Assembly: GCF_904846675.1 (NCBI RefSeq)
Contig: NZ_CAJHBT010000001.1
Coordinates: 1-64,000, forward strand
Direction: 5' to 3'
DNA: 64,000 nucleotides
Source: Psychrobacter urativorans
Lineage (GTDB): Bacteria; Pseudomonadota; Gammaproteobacteria; Pseudomonadales; Moraxellaceae
Below are positions 30,418-40,280 of this stretch, piece by piece. Below the pieces are notes generated by a model that saw only the letters and a list, made by a program, of their open reading frames with translations, had not been told where the DNA came from and did no database searches. Position numbers and translations under genes: made by a program. Each line of letters starts with the position of its first letter. The first letter of the stretch is position 1.

Positions 30418-31437
30418 TTAATCGTTGTCGTTATCTTTATTATTGTGGTTCCTCTGTGAATGCATTGCCCGTGGATGGGCGCGGTCATAGACTTGGGTAA
30501 GTTTGGCAAAGTCGACGTGAGTGTAAATCTGCGTGGTACTGATATCACTATGCCCCAGCATTTCTTGTACGGCGCGTAAATCACCGCTGCCAGATAACAT
30601 GTGCGAAGCAAAGCAATGACGTAATAAATGCGGATACATATTTTGGACAATACCCGCCCGTGTTGCCGCAACTTTTAGGCGTTGCTGGACCGCGCGGGTT
30701 GATAGCCGCGTACCCAGCTTTTCGCTGATAAATAAAGCAGCATCGCACTGCTCGACCCATAAGTTACGATGCGGAAGATAACGATTGATAGCAGCGGCTG
30801 CTTTAGCCCCTAAAGGTATCAAGCGGGTTTTATTACCTTTGCCAGTGACCCGTACCCGCAAATCAGATAGGTCAACATCTGCCATATCAAGCGCTACTAA
30901 CTCACCCACGCGTAGACCACTGCTATACAGGAGCTCAAACATTGCTTTATCACGTAGCCACAATCGTGCCTGCTCTGGCGTATCCGGCATCGGCTGATCC
31001 AGCAATTGGGTGAGCAAGTCAATATCAGCGATTGAGGGCAAAGGTCTAGGACTGCGTTTAAGTTGATAACCAGTAGTAGGATTGATACGTGCCAGCCTCT
31101 CCTCAATCAGCCAGCCATAAAAATGACGAATAGCGGACAGTTCTTGCTGGACGCTGGCAAGAGCTAATTTATCCTCATCAAGACGCTGACTGATATGCTG
31201 CGCTAATTGGCGTTTATCACAGCGCGTCCATGTCAGCTGCTTGCCGCGCAGAAACAATGCCAACTGATTTACCCCAGCAAAGTAGGCCTCTAGAGTATGC
31301 TTAGAATGATTGCGAATCGCCAACACCTGTAGCCAGCGCTGTAATGGTGTGAGTAGCTCAACTAGCGCTGTATCCACCTCTGTATTTGCAGCCGCTAGAG
31401 TCTGAGCTTCTTTAGCATTATTAGTAGTAATAGACAC
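30418..31437 (-). CDS. xerC: Site-specific tyrosine recombinase XerC
   Basis: Recombinase resolving chromosome dimers at dif with XerD. Catalytic residues are recognisable: Arg in SSGLRVGELV, Lys in GKGNKTRLIP, His and Arg in HLLRHCFASHML, then LGHSDISTTQIYTHVDF with the second His and the nucleophilic Tyr. The N-terminal SAM-like domain begins around residue 28. The start is a GTG at 31437 with AGGT seven bases upstream. The 339 aa include N- and C-terminal tails (Asn/Asp-rich C-terminus). dapF lies 48 bases upstream in the same operon, the classic dapF-xerC order. Confidence 0.93.
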   Translation of the reverse strand: MSITTNNAKEAQTLAAANTEVDTALVELLTPLQRWLQVLAIRNHSKHTLEAYFAGVNQLALFLRGKQLTWTRCDKRQLAQHISQRLDEDKLALASVQQELSAIRHFYGWLIEERLARINPTTGYQLKRSPRPLPSIADIDLLTQLLDQPMPDTPEQARLWLRDKAMFELLYSSGLRVGELVALDMADVDLSDLRVRVTGKGNKTRLIPLGAKAAAAINRYLPHRNLWVEQCDAALFISEKLGTRLSTRAVQQRLKVAATRAGIVQNMYPHLLRHCFASHMLSGSGDLRAVQEMLGHSDISTTQIYTHVDFAKLTQVYDRAHPRAMHSQRNHNNKDNDND

Positions 31438-31485
31438 AGCATTTACCTAAGATTAAATTACCTAGCATCCAAAAGCGTCGCATCT

Positions 31486-32379
31486 TTAGCTCGCAGCATT
31501 AGCATTAGGCTTAATTCCTGCCTGCGCCATCAAGCCATCTGGACTGAATACCCCTTCATAAACAAAAGCGGTCGGACCGGTCATCATCACGGAATAACCC
31601 GGCTGCCAGCGCACCATCATACTACCACCATACAACTGCGCGCGCACATCTTCACCCTCATCGAGCCAACCTTCGCGCACGCCAACGGCAACTGCTGCAC
31701 AAGCGCCGGTGCCGCAAGCTTGTGTCTCACCCACGCCACGCTCATAAACACGCAAACGAATATGACGCTGATTCATCACTTGCATAAAGCCGACATTAAC
31801 GCGCGCCGGAAACGCCGGATGCGATTCAATCGCCTTACCCAGTTTTTCAACATCCGCATCGAGCACGTCATCGACTTTAATAACGGCATGCGGGTTACCC
31901 ATATTGGCAATATAAAGTTGCACTGGTGTGCCAGCGACATCTAGATGGTAAGCATTTTGAATTTTGGTAATGGCTTTGGGGGTAAATGGAATCTCAGCCG
32001 GCTCAAATTTAGGCTTGCCCATATCGACTTCTACCCAGCCGTAACGGTCGGTGGTCAAAGAGATAATGCCACTGGCCGTCTCAACCCGCAAACGTTGCTT
32101 AAATGACAGCTTTCGCGCTTGCACAAAACGGGCAAAACAGCGCGCGCCATTACCGCACTGCTCAACCTCGTTTCCATCGGTATTAAAAATGCGATAACTA
32201 AAATCAACATCAGGACGCATCGGTGGCTCAACCACCAATAGCTGATCAAAGCCAATACCCAAATGACGATCACCCAATAGTTGCACCAACTCTGTGGTCA
32301 AGTCCAAGCGCTGGGTTACCAAGTCGATGACCATAAAATCATTGCCCAGACCATGCATTTTAGTAAATTCTATTAGCAT
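31486..32379 (-). CDS. dapF: Diaminopimelate epimerase
   Basis: Interconverts LL- and meso-diaminopimelate for lysine and peptidoglycan. The two catalytic cysteines are in EQCGNGARCFARFV (about C77) and ETQACGTGACAAVAV (about C223); the N-terminus FTKMHGLGNDFMVID is canonical. At 297 aa it is somewhat longer than E. coli because of a C-terminal tail. A terminator between lysA and dapF suggests that dapF-xerC has its own promoter. Confidence 0.96.
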   Translation of the reverse strand: MLIEFTKMHGLGNDFMVIDLVTQRLDLTTELVQLLGDRHLGIGFDQLLVVEPPMRPDVDFSYRIFNTDGNEVEQCGNGARCFARFVQARKLSFKQRLRVETASGIISLTTDRYGWVEVDMGKPKFEPAEIPFTPKAITKIQNAYHLDVAGTPVQLYIANMGNPHAVIKVDDVLDADVEKLGKAIESHPAFPARVNVGFMQVMNQRHIRLRVYERGVGETQACGTGACAAVAVGVREGWLDEGEDVRAQLYGGSMMVRWQPGYSVMMTGPTAFVYEGVFSPDGLMAQAGIKPNANAAS

Positions 32380-32494
32380 ATCCCTTTATCCTATTCTATT
32401 ATTATGTGTCAGTTATAGTAGCACGCTGACTGTTACAAAGATAACTATCAGCACCGCTTTAGCTCATGTATACGGATAAAAATCACCCATAAAA

Positions 32495-32527
32495 AACCCA
32501 TCGTCATGACAACAATGGGTCCTTTAT
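32495..32527 (-). terminator. Terminator between lysA and dapF
   Basis: ACCCATTGTTGTCATGACGATGGGT followed by six Ts, read on the minus strand: a stem of six plus an inner GTCATGAC palindrome. Confidence 0.75.
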
Positions 32528-32601
32528 TAATCATCAAAATATGAGCGGTTACTATTGTTAAGTAACGCGGCTACTTTTTATATAAGTTGCTTCTATTTTC
32601 A

Positions 32602-33987
32602 CTATTGTTTATCGTTTTGCCACAAGCTCTCGCCAGCATATAAGTCTGCAATCGTTTCACGTTTACCTATCAGCTGATGGCAATTGCCAGCGACCATCAC
32701 CTCGGCGGCACGCGGACGTGAATTATAGTTGCTACTCATCGCAAAGCCATAAGCGCCTGCCCCGGTTATCGCTAAAACATCACCAGTTACTAACGACAAT
32801 AGACGGTCTTTTGCCAAAAAATCACCGGTTTCACAAATAGCGCCGACGATATCCCATGACTGCGTGCCCTCAGTATCGATACCATCACTCGGTAATACTT
32901 CAGGAATCACTGCCATCTCCGCTTGATACAGCGCCGGACGAATCAAGTCATTCATCGCCGCATCAACGATAGCGAAGTTTTTATGTTCGGTCGGCTTAAG
33001 TACATCAACACGGGTCAATAATACCCCAGCATTGGCCACCATACTACGACCAGGCTCAAAAAATACTGGCAAGCCCAGCTCAATTAGTTTTGGCAGTAAT
33101 GCTTGCGCAAACTCATCAATAGTAACTGGGGTCTCATCGATATAACGCACGCCTAAACCACCACCCAAATCCACATGACGCAGCTCAATGCCTTTATCAC
33201 GTAAGCTATGAATAAGCTCAACAACTTTGTCCAAAGCCGCAATAAAGGGCGCAACCTCGGTTAATTGCGAGCCAATATGACAGTCAATACCGATAATATC
33301 AATATGCGATAGCGTTGCGGCATGTTCGTATACAGCTAGAGCTTTATCGTGAGCAATACCAAATTTATTGTCTTTAAGGCCAGTGGAGATATACGGATGA
33401 GTCTGGGCATCGACGTCTGGATTGACACGAAGCGATATCGGTGCAGGCTTATCCAGCTGCTTTGCTATCGTATTGATTAAGGTCAGCTCACTTATCGATT
33501 CAACATTAAAGCAGCTGATACCTTGGGTGAGTGCAAACTCAATATCGTCGCGAGTTTTACCAACCCCTGAGAACACCACCCGACTCGCTTGCCCACCCGC
33601 TGCCAAAACTCGCATCAGCTCACCGCGCGAGACAATATCGAATCCAGCGCCTGCCTGCGCAAGTACGCCCAATACTGCAAGGTTAGAGTTAGCCTTTACC
33701 GCATAGCAAATCTGATGCTTAACCGCAGCAAAGCTATCGCTATAAGCGCGATATACATCCAAAATCGCTTGCTGTGAATACACATAGCATGGCGTATCGT
33801 AGCACTTCACCAGTTCGCTAATACTGACAGACTCCATATATAACGCCTCGTCGCGATATTGCAGCGCCGGCAGATGGGCGGTTAACGCTTCAGGATCGAT
33901 ATATAACCCCTGTTCAGTTTGGGTGGTTACTGATTCGCCAGTTACGGTTTGGACAGTCTCGCAATCTTGCGACTTAGAATTATTCAT
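32602..33987 (-). CDS. lysA: Diaminopimelate decarboxylase
   Basis: PLP enzyme making lysine from meso-diaminopimelate. The PLP lysine is in CYAVKANSN (near residue 95). DCHIGSQL, LGGGLGVRY, FEPGRSMVANAG and CETGDFLAKDR follow in family order, and the C-terminal beta domain contains GAYGFAMSSNYNSRPRAAEV. The 461-aa length reflects an N-terminal extension of about 40 residues. lptM precedes it by about 50 bases on the same strand. Confidence 0.96.
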   Translation of the reverse strand: MNNSKSQDCETVQTVTGESVTTQTEQGLYIDPEALTAHLPALQYRDEALYMESVSISELVKCYDTPCYVYSQQAILDVYRAYSDSFAAVKHQICYAVKANSNLAVLGVLAQAGAGFDIVSRGELMRVLAAGGQASRVVFSGVGKTRDDIEFALTQGISCFNVESISELTLINTIAKQLDKPAPISLRVNPDVDAQTHPYISTGLKDNKFGIAHDKALAVYEHAATLSHIDIIGIDCHIGSQLTEVAPFIAALDKVVELIHSLRDKGIELRHVDLGGGLGVRYIDETPVTIDEFAQALLPKLIELGLPVFFEPGRSMVANAGVLLTRVDVLKPTEHKNFAIVDAAMNDLIRPALYQAEMAVIPEVLPSDGIDTEGTQSWDIVGAICETGDFLAKDRLLSLVTGDVLAITGAGAYGFAMSSNYNSRPRAAEVMVAGNCHQLIGKRETIADLYAGESLWQNDKQ

Positions 33988-34040
33988 ATAGGTTTCTCTA
34001 ATTTAATCAAGTTATCAAGGTTAAAATGTATGTGTACTTA

Positions 34041-34439
34041 TTAATAATCGTTCGGGCCGTCACTGATGTCAGGTAACACCTGCTTTTGTTCCAAGTAGCG
34101 CGTCTTTTGGTAATCGTCATCATCGATACCCGCAAAGGCAGCGTCTTGTGGATTACTGGTGCTGTCTAGCACCTCTGAGGCGACATCAGATGTGACGTTC
34201 GGACCACTGCTACCTGCTAGATATAAGGTGCCTTTTTGACCACAGCCCGTGATTCCTATTATGACCGCACCACCAATTAGTAGCGTACCGATAATGCGGT
34301 AGCGCGCCTTAGTAATAAGTGTTGGAACACGGATACTGGCAATATTATCAGCATTATCAAAGCCGATATCATTGGTTTGAGTATTATCTATAGATAATTG
34401 AGTGCCATAGTTATCGGCAAGCTGAGGAGTAATTAGCAT
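34041..34439 (-). CDS. lptM: LptM (YifL)-like small lipoprotein
   Basis: A short lipoprotein immediately upstream of lysA, the position of LptM, which assists LptD assembly in E. coli. The recognisable core is IGITGCGQKGTLYLAG, matching the LptM lipobox and CGxKGxLY motif. The body is 132 aa when started at ATG 34439, far longer than E. coli LptM (about 67), with a soluble N-terminal stretch of some 45 residues before the signal segment. That is odd for a lipoprotein, so the true start may be a rare codon nearer the hydrophobic segment. The acidic C-terminus has no known domain. Confidence 0.75.
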   Translation of the reverse strand: MLITPQLADNYGTQLSIDNTQTNDIGFDNADNIASIRVPTLITKARYRIIGTLLIGGAVIIGITGCGQKGTLYLAGSSGPNVTSDVASEVLDSTSNPQDAAFAGIDDDDYQKTRYLEQKQVLPDISDGPNDY

Positions 34440-34822
34440 AAGGACAAACAACCTTGCAACAGTATGGTGGTAATAAAGAACGATAAGAAAGACCGTTTAA
34501 GAGCGTTAATTAATATCTCAAAAAAAATAGGCGACTTAACCTAAATTATGGCTTAGCGTCAATAAGACAATTTGCCGCTGTCGGCATCGATTGAATCATA
34601 GCATTAATCGATAAAGCTGTGCGCGTCTGCCCTTTATTTAACCGATAATTTAAGTCACCTTTAAATCCATAGCTTTAGTAATAAGAACTCCATTTATATT
34701 CCCATATGCGGTAATATTGAGACGAATCATCTCATTTATTGCGAATCTGACAAACTTTCTTACAATTTAGCTGGCGCTCTATTGTGCCTTTATAGCAACG
34801 GATAATTAGCAATAACAGCATC

Positions 34823-34852
34823 TTGACGGTTGCTACTGTTAAACCTTATAGT
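34823..34852 (+). promoter_or_regulatory. Possible distal ackA promoter overlapping an inverted repeat
   Basis: TTGACG, 18-base spacer, TATAGT. The -10 lies within the loop of the inverted repeat TTAAACC / GGTTTAA (34839-34865). Confidence 0.4.
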
Positions 34853-34983
34853 TAGTATGGTTTAATCATGAGAAAATGTTACCTTACAGTCAGACTCCTC
34901 GTCTGTTAAGGACTACAAGCATAATCCTCATAGTGAATATAGAGGAGTGAGATTTATAAACAGTTACATAACAATGTCAGGCT

Positions 34984-35019
34984 CTATTAATAATGTGCTA
35001 TTTTCAACATTATTAATAG
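34984..35019. repeat. Perfect 13-bp AT-rich inverted repeat before ackA
   Basis: CTATTAATAATGT and its complement ACATTATTAATAG with a 10-base loop, followed by ATAAAAAA. Confidence 0.85.
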
Positions 35020-35064
35020 ATAAAAAATGCAAACTATCATGGGACTAGAGCAGCGGGTTTTTGT

Positions 35065-35093
35065 TTGTTCAATCGCTGTTAATCCGTTATGAT
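35065..35093 (+). promoter_or_regulatory. Proximal sigma-70 promoter of ackA
   Basis: TTGTTC, 17-base spacer, TATGAT, placing the transcript start some 28 bases before the ATG at 35128. Confidence 0.6.
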
Positions 35094-35127
35094 TTACTAC
35101 TTACTACACATAATCTAAGGATAGAGC

Positions 35128-36363
35128 ATGAGCGACAGCGTAAGCACCCCCACCTTTAGTGACCCTACCACTGACCACTCTCAACTGGTTAATCCTACTT
35201 TGGTTTTGAACTGCGGCTCCTCTTCAATCAAATACGCGCTGATCAGCGAAGATGAAACCACTCGTATTACTGGCCTTGCAGAAAACTTGGGCCTCGATAC
35301 TGCTCGTATTAAACACACCACTTTAAATGGCGAAAAACTTGAGATTGCCATTCCTGGTGGTCGTCATGAATTGGCCTTACAAAAAATCCTTGCCTTACTT
35401 GAACAATATCACTTCGTTGCAGTTGGACATCGGGTGGTTCACGGTGGCCGTGAATACTCAGAAGCCGTGCGCGTCAATGAGCATGTGTTAGAAGAAGTGA
35501 AACGCCTAAAAATTCTAGCGCCGCTACACAACCCTGCTAACGCTTTAGGCATCGAAGCCGTTCAAGCTATTTATCCTGATATCCCGCAAGTCGTGGTTTT
35601 TGACACTGCCTTTCACCAAACCATGCCCCCTGTCGCCTATCGCTATCCGATTCCAAAAGCTCTGTATACGGAAGAAAAAATTCGTCGCTACGGTTTCCAT
35701 GGTACTTCGCACGCCTACGTATCAGAATGTGCCAGCCAAATAACTGAAGCCAAAGGGCCGCATGGCTGGCTGACCGCGCATTTAGGTAATGGTTGTTCGG
35801 CCGCCGCTGTTTATGATGGCAAAAGCTTGGATACCAGCATGGGTCTAACGCCACTTGAAGGCCTGATGATGGGCACGCGTAGTGGCGATGTAGATCCTGG
35901 TCTACATATCCATCTAAAGCGTCTCCTTGGTATGAGCCTAGAAGAGATCAATGACATGCTCAATCACGACAGTGGTCTACTCGGTATCTCAGGGTTATCA
36001 AACGACTTGCGTACCATTGAGCAAGCCGCTGATGAAGGACATAAAGATGCCTTACTGGCCATCGAGATGTTCTCCTACCGTGCCGGTAAATACCTTGCTA
36101 GCCTCAGCTGTGCGTTACCTGAATTTACCGGTATTGTTTTCACTGGCGGTATCGGCGAAAACTCAGCGACTACCCGTACGCGTATCTTAAATGTGATGCG
36201 TCACTTCGGTATCAAGTTCGATGCTGATGAAAATACGGCTCTTGTTGGCGGCGCAGAAGGTAGTTTCCACAGTAAAGACAGCAGCATTGAGCTGTGGGTT
36301 GTCCCAACCGATGAAGAGTGCCAGATTGCCAAAGAAACGCGTCAAACCTTGGGCTTGAAATAA
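35128..36363 (+). CDS. ackA: Acetate kinase
   Basis: Interconverts acetyl phosphate plus ADP with acetate plus ATP. Family motifs are NCGSSSIKYAL (about 28-38), VVHGG (108-112), YGFHGTSHAYVSE (near 187), HLGNGCSAAAV, GTRSGDVDPGL and FTGGIGENS near the C-terminus. Length 411 aa, slightly extended at the N-terminus. AAGGAT precedes the ATG. pta follows on the same strand after 138 bases. Confidence 0.96.
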   Translation: MSDSVSTPTFSDPTTDHSQLVNPTLVLNCGSSSIKYALISEDETTRITGLAENLGLDTARIKHTTLNGEKLEIAIPGGRHELALQKILALLEQYHFVAVGHRVVHGGREYSEAVRVNEHVLEEVKRLKILAPLHNPANALGIEAVQAIYPDIPQVVVFDTAFHQTMPPVAYRYPIPKALYTEEKIRRYGFHGTSHAYVSECASQITEAKGPHGWLTAHLGNGCSAAAVYDGKSLDTSMGLTPLEGLMMGTRSGDVDPGLHIHLKRLLGMSLEEINDMLNHDSGLLGISGLSNDLRTIEQAADEGHKDALLAIEMFSYRAGKYLASLSCALPEFTGIVFTGGIGENSATTRTRILNVMRHFGIKFDADENTALVGGAEGSFHSKDSSIELWVVPTDEECQIAKETRQTLGLK

Positions 36364-36501
36364 CTGAGCTTGGAATAATTAGGCTTAAAATAAGAATTCA
36401 ATGTAAAAAAAGGAATGCTGCTTGTAAGTGGCATCCCTGATTTAAACAGTACCTTATTTAAGCAATACCCCTCAAGGATATAATAAACAGCAGGATACGC
36501 T

Positions 36502-38649
36502 ATGCAAACTATTTTACTTGTCCCAATCAGCCGTGGTATCGGTGTGACCTCAGCCGCGCTAGGGTTAATTCGTGCCTTCGATTATAACGGTATCAAAGCC
36601 GGCTTTATGAAGCCATTTTTGCAAGACGATACCCTCGATAAACAAAACAGCTTAGACAGCTCAAGCGCGCTGATCATGCATGCTTTTGGTCTTACGCCGC
36701 CCAAGTCTATCAATCGTCAACGCGTCGAGCGTATGATTGGTGATGGCAATCTTGATGACTTGATGGAAGAAGTGGTCATCAACTACCACACTATAGATGG
36801 CGACCAAGATGTCATCATTTGCGAAGGCTTAGTACCAACAACCGAAGCGTCGTATGCCTCCCAGATTAACCGTGCCATCGCCCATGCTTTAGATGCCAAA
36901 ATTATCTTTGTAAGTACCGTTGATACTAAAAATCCAGCACATTTAGCGGATAAAATCGACATGCACGCCCGTGAGTTCGGTGGTATGGCCAATGAGCGTA
37001 CTCTAGGCTGCATTTTGATGCGGGTTCAAAATGTGCCGAATACCTTTGAGAACCAGCCTGTTGCTCCCGGTGAAGCAGTGGTGAGCTTAGACAAAGGCTT
37101 TATGCAAGAAGCCCAACGTCTGTCACCCCACTTCAATACTGAGCAGTTCCGCTTAATTGGGGTGGTACCGTTCAGCGATTCGCTATCCGTGCCACGGACA
37201 TGGGATATCGCCGCCGAGCTTGACGCCACATGGCTGAACGTCGGTGAAGCCAAAACCCGCCGTATTAATCATATCAGCTTAACCGCGCGTTCAATAGCAC
37301 GCGTCGATGAAGTGTTCAAACGCGGCACGCTTCTTGTAGTACCCGGCGACCGTGATGACTTATTATTAGCCGCCGCCTTAGCTTGTATTAACGGTATTCC
37401 ACTTGCCGGCTTAGTATTAACCGGTGGCGTTGCCCCTAATGCTACTGTCGCTGAATTATGGCAGTCAGCACTTAAAACGGGCGTCCCAGTGATGAGCGTT
37501 GAGTCTGATAGTTTTGAGACTGTTCAAAGCCTCATGCACATGAGTTCTGAGATCCCAAGTGACGATATTGAGCGTGCCCAAGAAGTCACTCGTTACGTGG
37601 CCGCACACTTAGACCTGAGCTGGATTAAAGAATATTTTAGCCATGACTATACGCCGCGCTTATCACCTGCCGCCTTCCGTCATCAAGTGGTTAAAAAAGC
37701 CCAAAATGCTGAAAAGCGCGTGGTATTACCAGAAGGTTCTGAACCGCGTACCGTAGAAGCTGCTTGTATTTGCCAAAGTCGTGGTATCGCCGATTGCGTG
37801 CTACTGGCCAAGCGTGTTGACGTCGAACAAGTCGCCAAAAATCGCGATCTAGTGTTGCCTGAAGGTCTAGAAATCCTTGATCCTGACTCTCTCGATATGA
37901 GCAAATATATCGCTGCCGTGGTTGAGCGCCGTAAAGGTAAAACCACCGAAATTGCTGCTGCTGAAAAGCTTAAAGATACTGTCTTTTTAGGGACGGTGAT
38001 GCTTGAGATGGACGAAGTTGATGGATTGGTCTCAGGTGCCATTCACACTACAGCGAGCACTGTACGCCCAGCCTTCCAGTTGATTAAGACCGCGCCGCAG
38101 TATTCCTTGGTATCTTCTATCTTCTTTATGCTATTGCCTGAGCAAGTGGTGGTCTATGGTGACTGCGCCATTAACCCTGACCCAACTGCTGAAGAATTGG
38201 CTGAGATTGCGATTCAGTCTGCCGAATCTGCCGCCGCCTTTGGCATTGAGCCCAAAGTTGCCATGATCAGCTATTCAACCGGCGCTTCAGGAACGGGCGC
38301 TGATGTCGAAAAAGTCACTCGTGCGACTCACATCGTCCGTGAGCGCATGCCAAATCTCGCCGTCGATGGCCCATTGCAATATGATGCGGCCTCAGTCATG
38401 AGCGTAGGGAAACAAAAAGCCCCAGACTCACCCGTTGCTGGGCAAGCCAACGTGTTTATTTTTCCAGACCTCAACACCGGTAACACCACTTATAAAGCGG
38501 TGCAACGTAGCGCCAATGTAATAAGTGTTGGTCCGATGCTGCAAGGCTTGAACAAGCCTGTTAACGATTTGTCACGCGGCGCACTGGTCGATGATATTAT
38601 CTACACCATCGCCCTAACTGCCATCCAAGCGGACAGCGACGAGGTTTAA
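36502..38649 (+). CDS. pta: Phosphate acetyltransferase (long form)
   Basis: Converts acetyl-CoA and phosphate to acetyl phosphate and CoA, partner of ackA. The 715 aa comprise an N-terminal P-loop-like CobB/DRTGG regulatory part (LVPISRGIGVTSAALG near residue 4; middle domain about 220-330) and a C-terminal catalytic domain (about 390-710) with KRVVLPEGSEPRTVEAA, GAIHTTASTVRPAFQ and SYSTGASGTG. This is the long, allosterically regulated form known from E. coli. AGGAT precedes the ATG, and a strong terminator follows. Confidence 0.96.
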   Translation: MQTILLVPISRGIGVTSAALGLIRAFDYNGIKAGFMKPFLQDDTLDKQNSLDSSSALIMHAFGLTPPKSINRQRVERMIGDGNLDDLMEEVVINYHTIDGDQDVIICEGLVPTTEASYASQINRAIAHALDAKIIFVSTVDTKNPAHLADKIDMHAREFGGMANERTLGCILMRVQNVPNTFENQPVAPGEAVVSLDKGFMQEAQRLSPHFNTEQFRLIGVVPFSDSLSVPRTWDIAAELDATWLNVGEAKTRRINHISLTARSIARVDEVFKRGTLLVVPGDRDDLLLAAALACINGIPLAGLVLTGGVAPNATVAELWQSALKTGVPVMSVESDSFETVQSLMHMSSEIPSDDIERAQEVTRYVAAHLDLSWIKEYFSHDYTPRLSPAAFRHQVVKKAQNAEKRVVLPEGSEPRTVEAACICQSRGIADCVLLAKRVDVEQVAKNRDLVLPEGLEILDPDSLDMSKYIAAVVERRKGKTTEIAAAEKLKDTVFLGTVMLEMDEVDGLVSGAIHTTASTVRPAFQLIKTAPQYSLVSSIFFMLLPEQVVVYGDCAINPDPTAEELAEIAIQSAESAAAFGIEPKVAMISYSTGASGTGADVEKVTRATHIVRERMPNLAVDGPLQYDAASVMSVGKQKAPDSPVAGQANVFIFPDLNTGNTTYKAVQRSANVISVGPMLQGLNKPVNDLSRGALVDDIIYTIALTAIQADSDEV

Positions 38650-38715
38650 TACTATAAGTTAAGTGCTCAGCTCCTTTAATATCGAGCGCTTCGCTTAAAA
38701 TTTTACCTTATACTT

Positions 38716-38752
38716 AGCCGACCGTCGTACAATTATGATGGTCGGCTTTTTA
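38716..38752 (+). terminator. pta terminator
   Basis: AGCCGACCGTC / GATGGTCGGCT arms, one G-T pair, then five Ts. Confidence 0.9.
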
Positions 38753-38833
38753 ATGGCTGGCTGTTGATGACAAGTGCACGCGCGCGCTCTACAATAGATA
38801 CTCAGTTTGCTTATTAAAGGGTGTTCTATTTCA

Positions 38834-39703
38834 ATGTCTACCGCACCTGCTATCCGCGCCTATCTTGGCGGCTCCTTTAATCCGGTGCATAATGGTCATA
38901 TCCAAATGGCGCTGCACGTTTATGACTGCCTTGCGCCTATCGCTACCAAGCAACAGTGCCCGCTACATATCTCATTGCTACCCAATGCGCGCTCACCCTT
39001 TAAAAAACACAGCACGGATCCGGCCTTCCGTTTAGCAATGTTAGAGTTAGCTATTAAAGGGACGCCGCTACAAATCAGCGAGCTTGAGCTTTGGCAAACG
39101 CCGCCAGTCTATAGCATCGATAGTGTGCACGCGCTTCGTCAACGCTATCCTAATGATACTCTGATATTTATCATGGGAATGGACAGCGCACGCAGTTTGG
39201 AGAAGTGGAAAGACGGTTTACAATTGACTAATTATGTGCATCTTTGGATATTTAGTCGGTCTAATAGCTCTGATTCATTGCAACCTAAGCAAATAATTAA
39301 TAACAGCGATAACACTGATGAAAGCGATAACACTCAGAATCTTTCTGCACAAGATATTACCGCTTTATGTCAGGAGCTACCGAGTCAGCTGCAAACACAA
39401 GTGACTGACAAATTGATAGATTTAGCGCAGCCGGTAGCTTATCCATTAAATCTGACTTTCAAAGACAGCAAACCCTTGAAAGACTATCAGTATTTGAAAG
39501 CCTCTCATCCCTTGAAAAACAGGCCTCAAGGACGCATTTATATAGACTCGCGACAAGTGACTGCGGTATCGAGTACTAATATCAGACAACAACTACGAAC
39601 AGGCAGCCGCATTGCCAATAACAGGGCCAATTTCCCAACTAAATTATTAAATCCTACAGTTTATCAATATATTATCGCCCATCAGCTATATTCTGCTGTC
39701 TAA
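38834..39703 (+). CDS. nadD: Nicotinate-nucleotide adenylyltransferase
   Basis: Forms deamido-NAD from nicotinate mononucleotide and ATP. The nucleotidyltransferase motif GGSFNPVHNGH is at about 12-22 and the C-terminal SSTNIRQQL (near residue 254) completes the family pair. The 289-aa length exceeds the usual 210-220; the excess is an Asn/Asp/Ser-rich insertion and neighbouring sequence around residues 150-235, between the two motifs. ATG 38834 is preferred over an in-frame TTG at 38807 because AAAGGG lies upstream. rsfS follows, the usual nadD-rsfS order. Confidence 0.92.
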   Translation: MSTAPAIRAYLGGSFNPVHNGHIQMALHVYDCLAPIATKQQCPLHISLLPNARSPFKKHSTDPAFRLAMLELAIKGTPLQISELELWQTPPVYSIDSVHALRQRYPNDTLIFIMGMDSARSLEKWKDGLQLTNYVHLWIFSRSNSSDSLQPKQIINNSDNTDESDNTQNLSAQDITALCQELPSQLQTQVTDKLIDLAQPVAYPLNLTFKDSKPLKDYQYLKASHPLKNRPQGRIYIDSRQVTAVSSTNIRQQLRTGSRIANNRANFPTKLLNPTVYQYIIAHQLYSAV

Positions 39704-39819
39704 TTCCGTTAAAATCGCCCTATCGGTGTCATTTTGCATTTAATGTGCTCATTCACGGCCAGTTAATGTAGAGCGACCATTTATACCTTTATTATCGATT
39801 ATTGAAGAGACCACTATTT

Positions 39820-40233
39820 ATGATTACAACCATGACTGACGAACGCCTAGCAGAGTGCCTAGCACTGGTAAAGACTGCTCTAGACGATATGAAAGCCAAG
39901 AACATCACCGTTCTTGATGTAGAGGACTTAACTGACGTAATGGAACGTATCGTTATCGCTGACGGCACTTCTAAACGCCACGTACGCGCAATGGCCGATA
40001 GCCTTGGCGCTGAAGCAAAAGAAGCTGGCTTTATACCACTTGGTCGTGAAGGCGGTAGTGATTCTGACTGGACCTTGATCGATTTAGGGGCAGTAGTCAT
40101 ACATATGATGATGCCAGCAGCCCGCGAGTTCTATGACTTAGAAGGTCTATGGTCATCACCTGAACAGCTGGCTGAGCTAGTCGCAGTCCCACGTGAAAAG
40201 AAAACAGCCGGTCGCCGTAATAAAAACAAATAA
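39820..40233 (+). CDS. rsfS: Ribosomal silencing factor RsfS
   Basis: 137-aa factor that binds L14 and blocks subunit joining when nutrients fall. Family segments are DMKAKNITVLDVEDLTDV, DGTSKRHVRAMADSL and GSDSDWTLIDLGAVVIHMM with EFYDLEGLWS. A second in-frame ATG at 39832 would also suit. Short basic tail. It follows nadD by about 115 bases. Confidence 0.93.
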   Translation: MITTMTDERLAECLALVKTALDDMKAKNITVLDVEDLTDVMERIVIADGTSKRHVRAMADSLGAEAKEAGFIPLGREGGSDSDWTLIDLGAVVIHMMMPAAREFYDLEGLWSSPEQLAELVAVPREKKTAGRRNKNK

Positions 40234-40280
40234 GACTGTCTATTTGAACTGCAATTTATTAAAACTGCAATGCTAGACCA

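Larger units (their letters stand above)
34452..35127. other. Long structured region upstream of ackA
   Basis: 675 bases without a convincing gene. From 34.8 kb it carries a possible distal promoter, several hairpins and the proximal ackA promoter, annotated separately. cyaY, a frequent neighbour of lptM, is absent. Confidence 0.6.

Noticed and set aside
30418-31437. Mobile-element integrase
   Set aside because: Linked directly to dapF, with the size and motifs of housekeeping XerC; no attachment-site repeats nearby.
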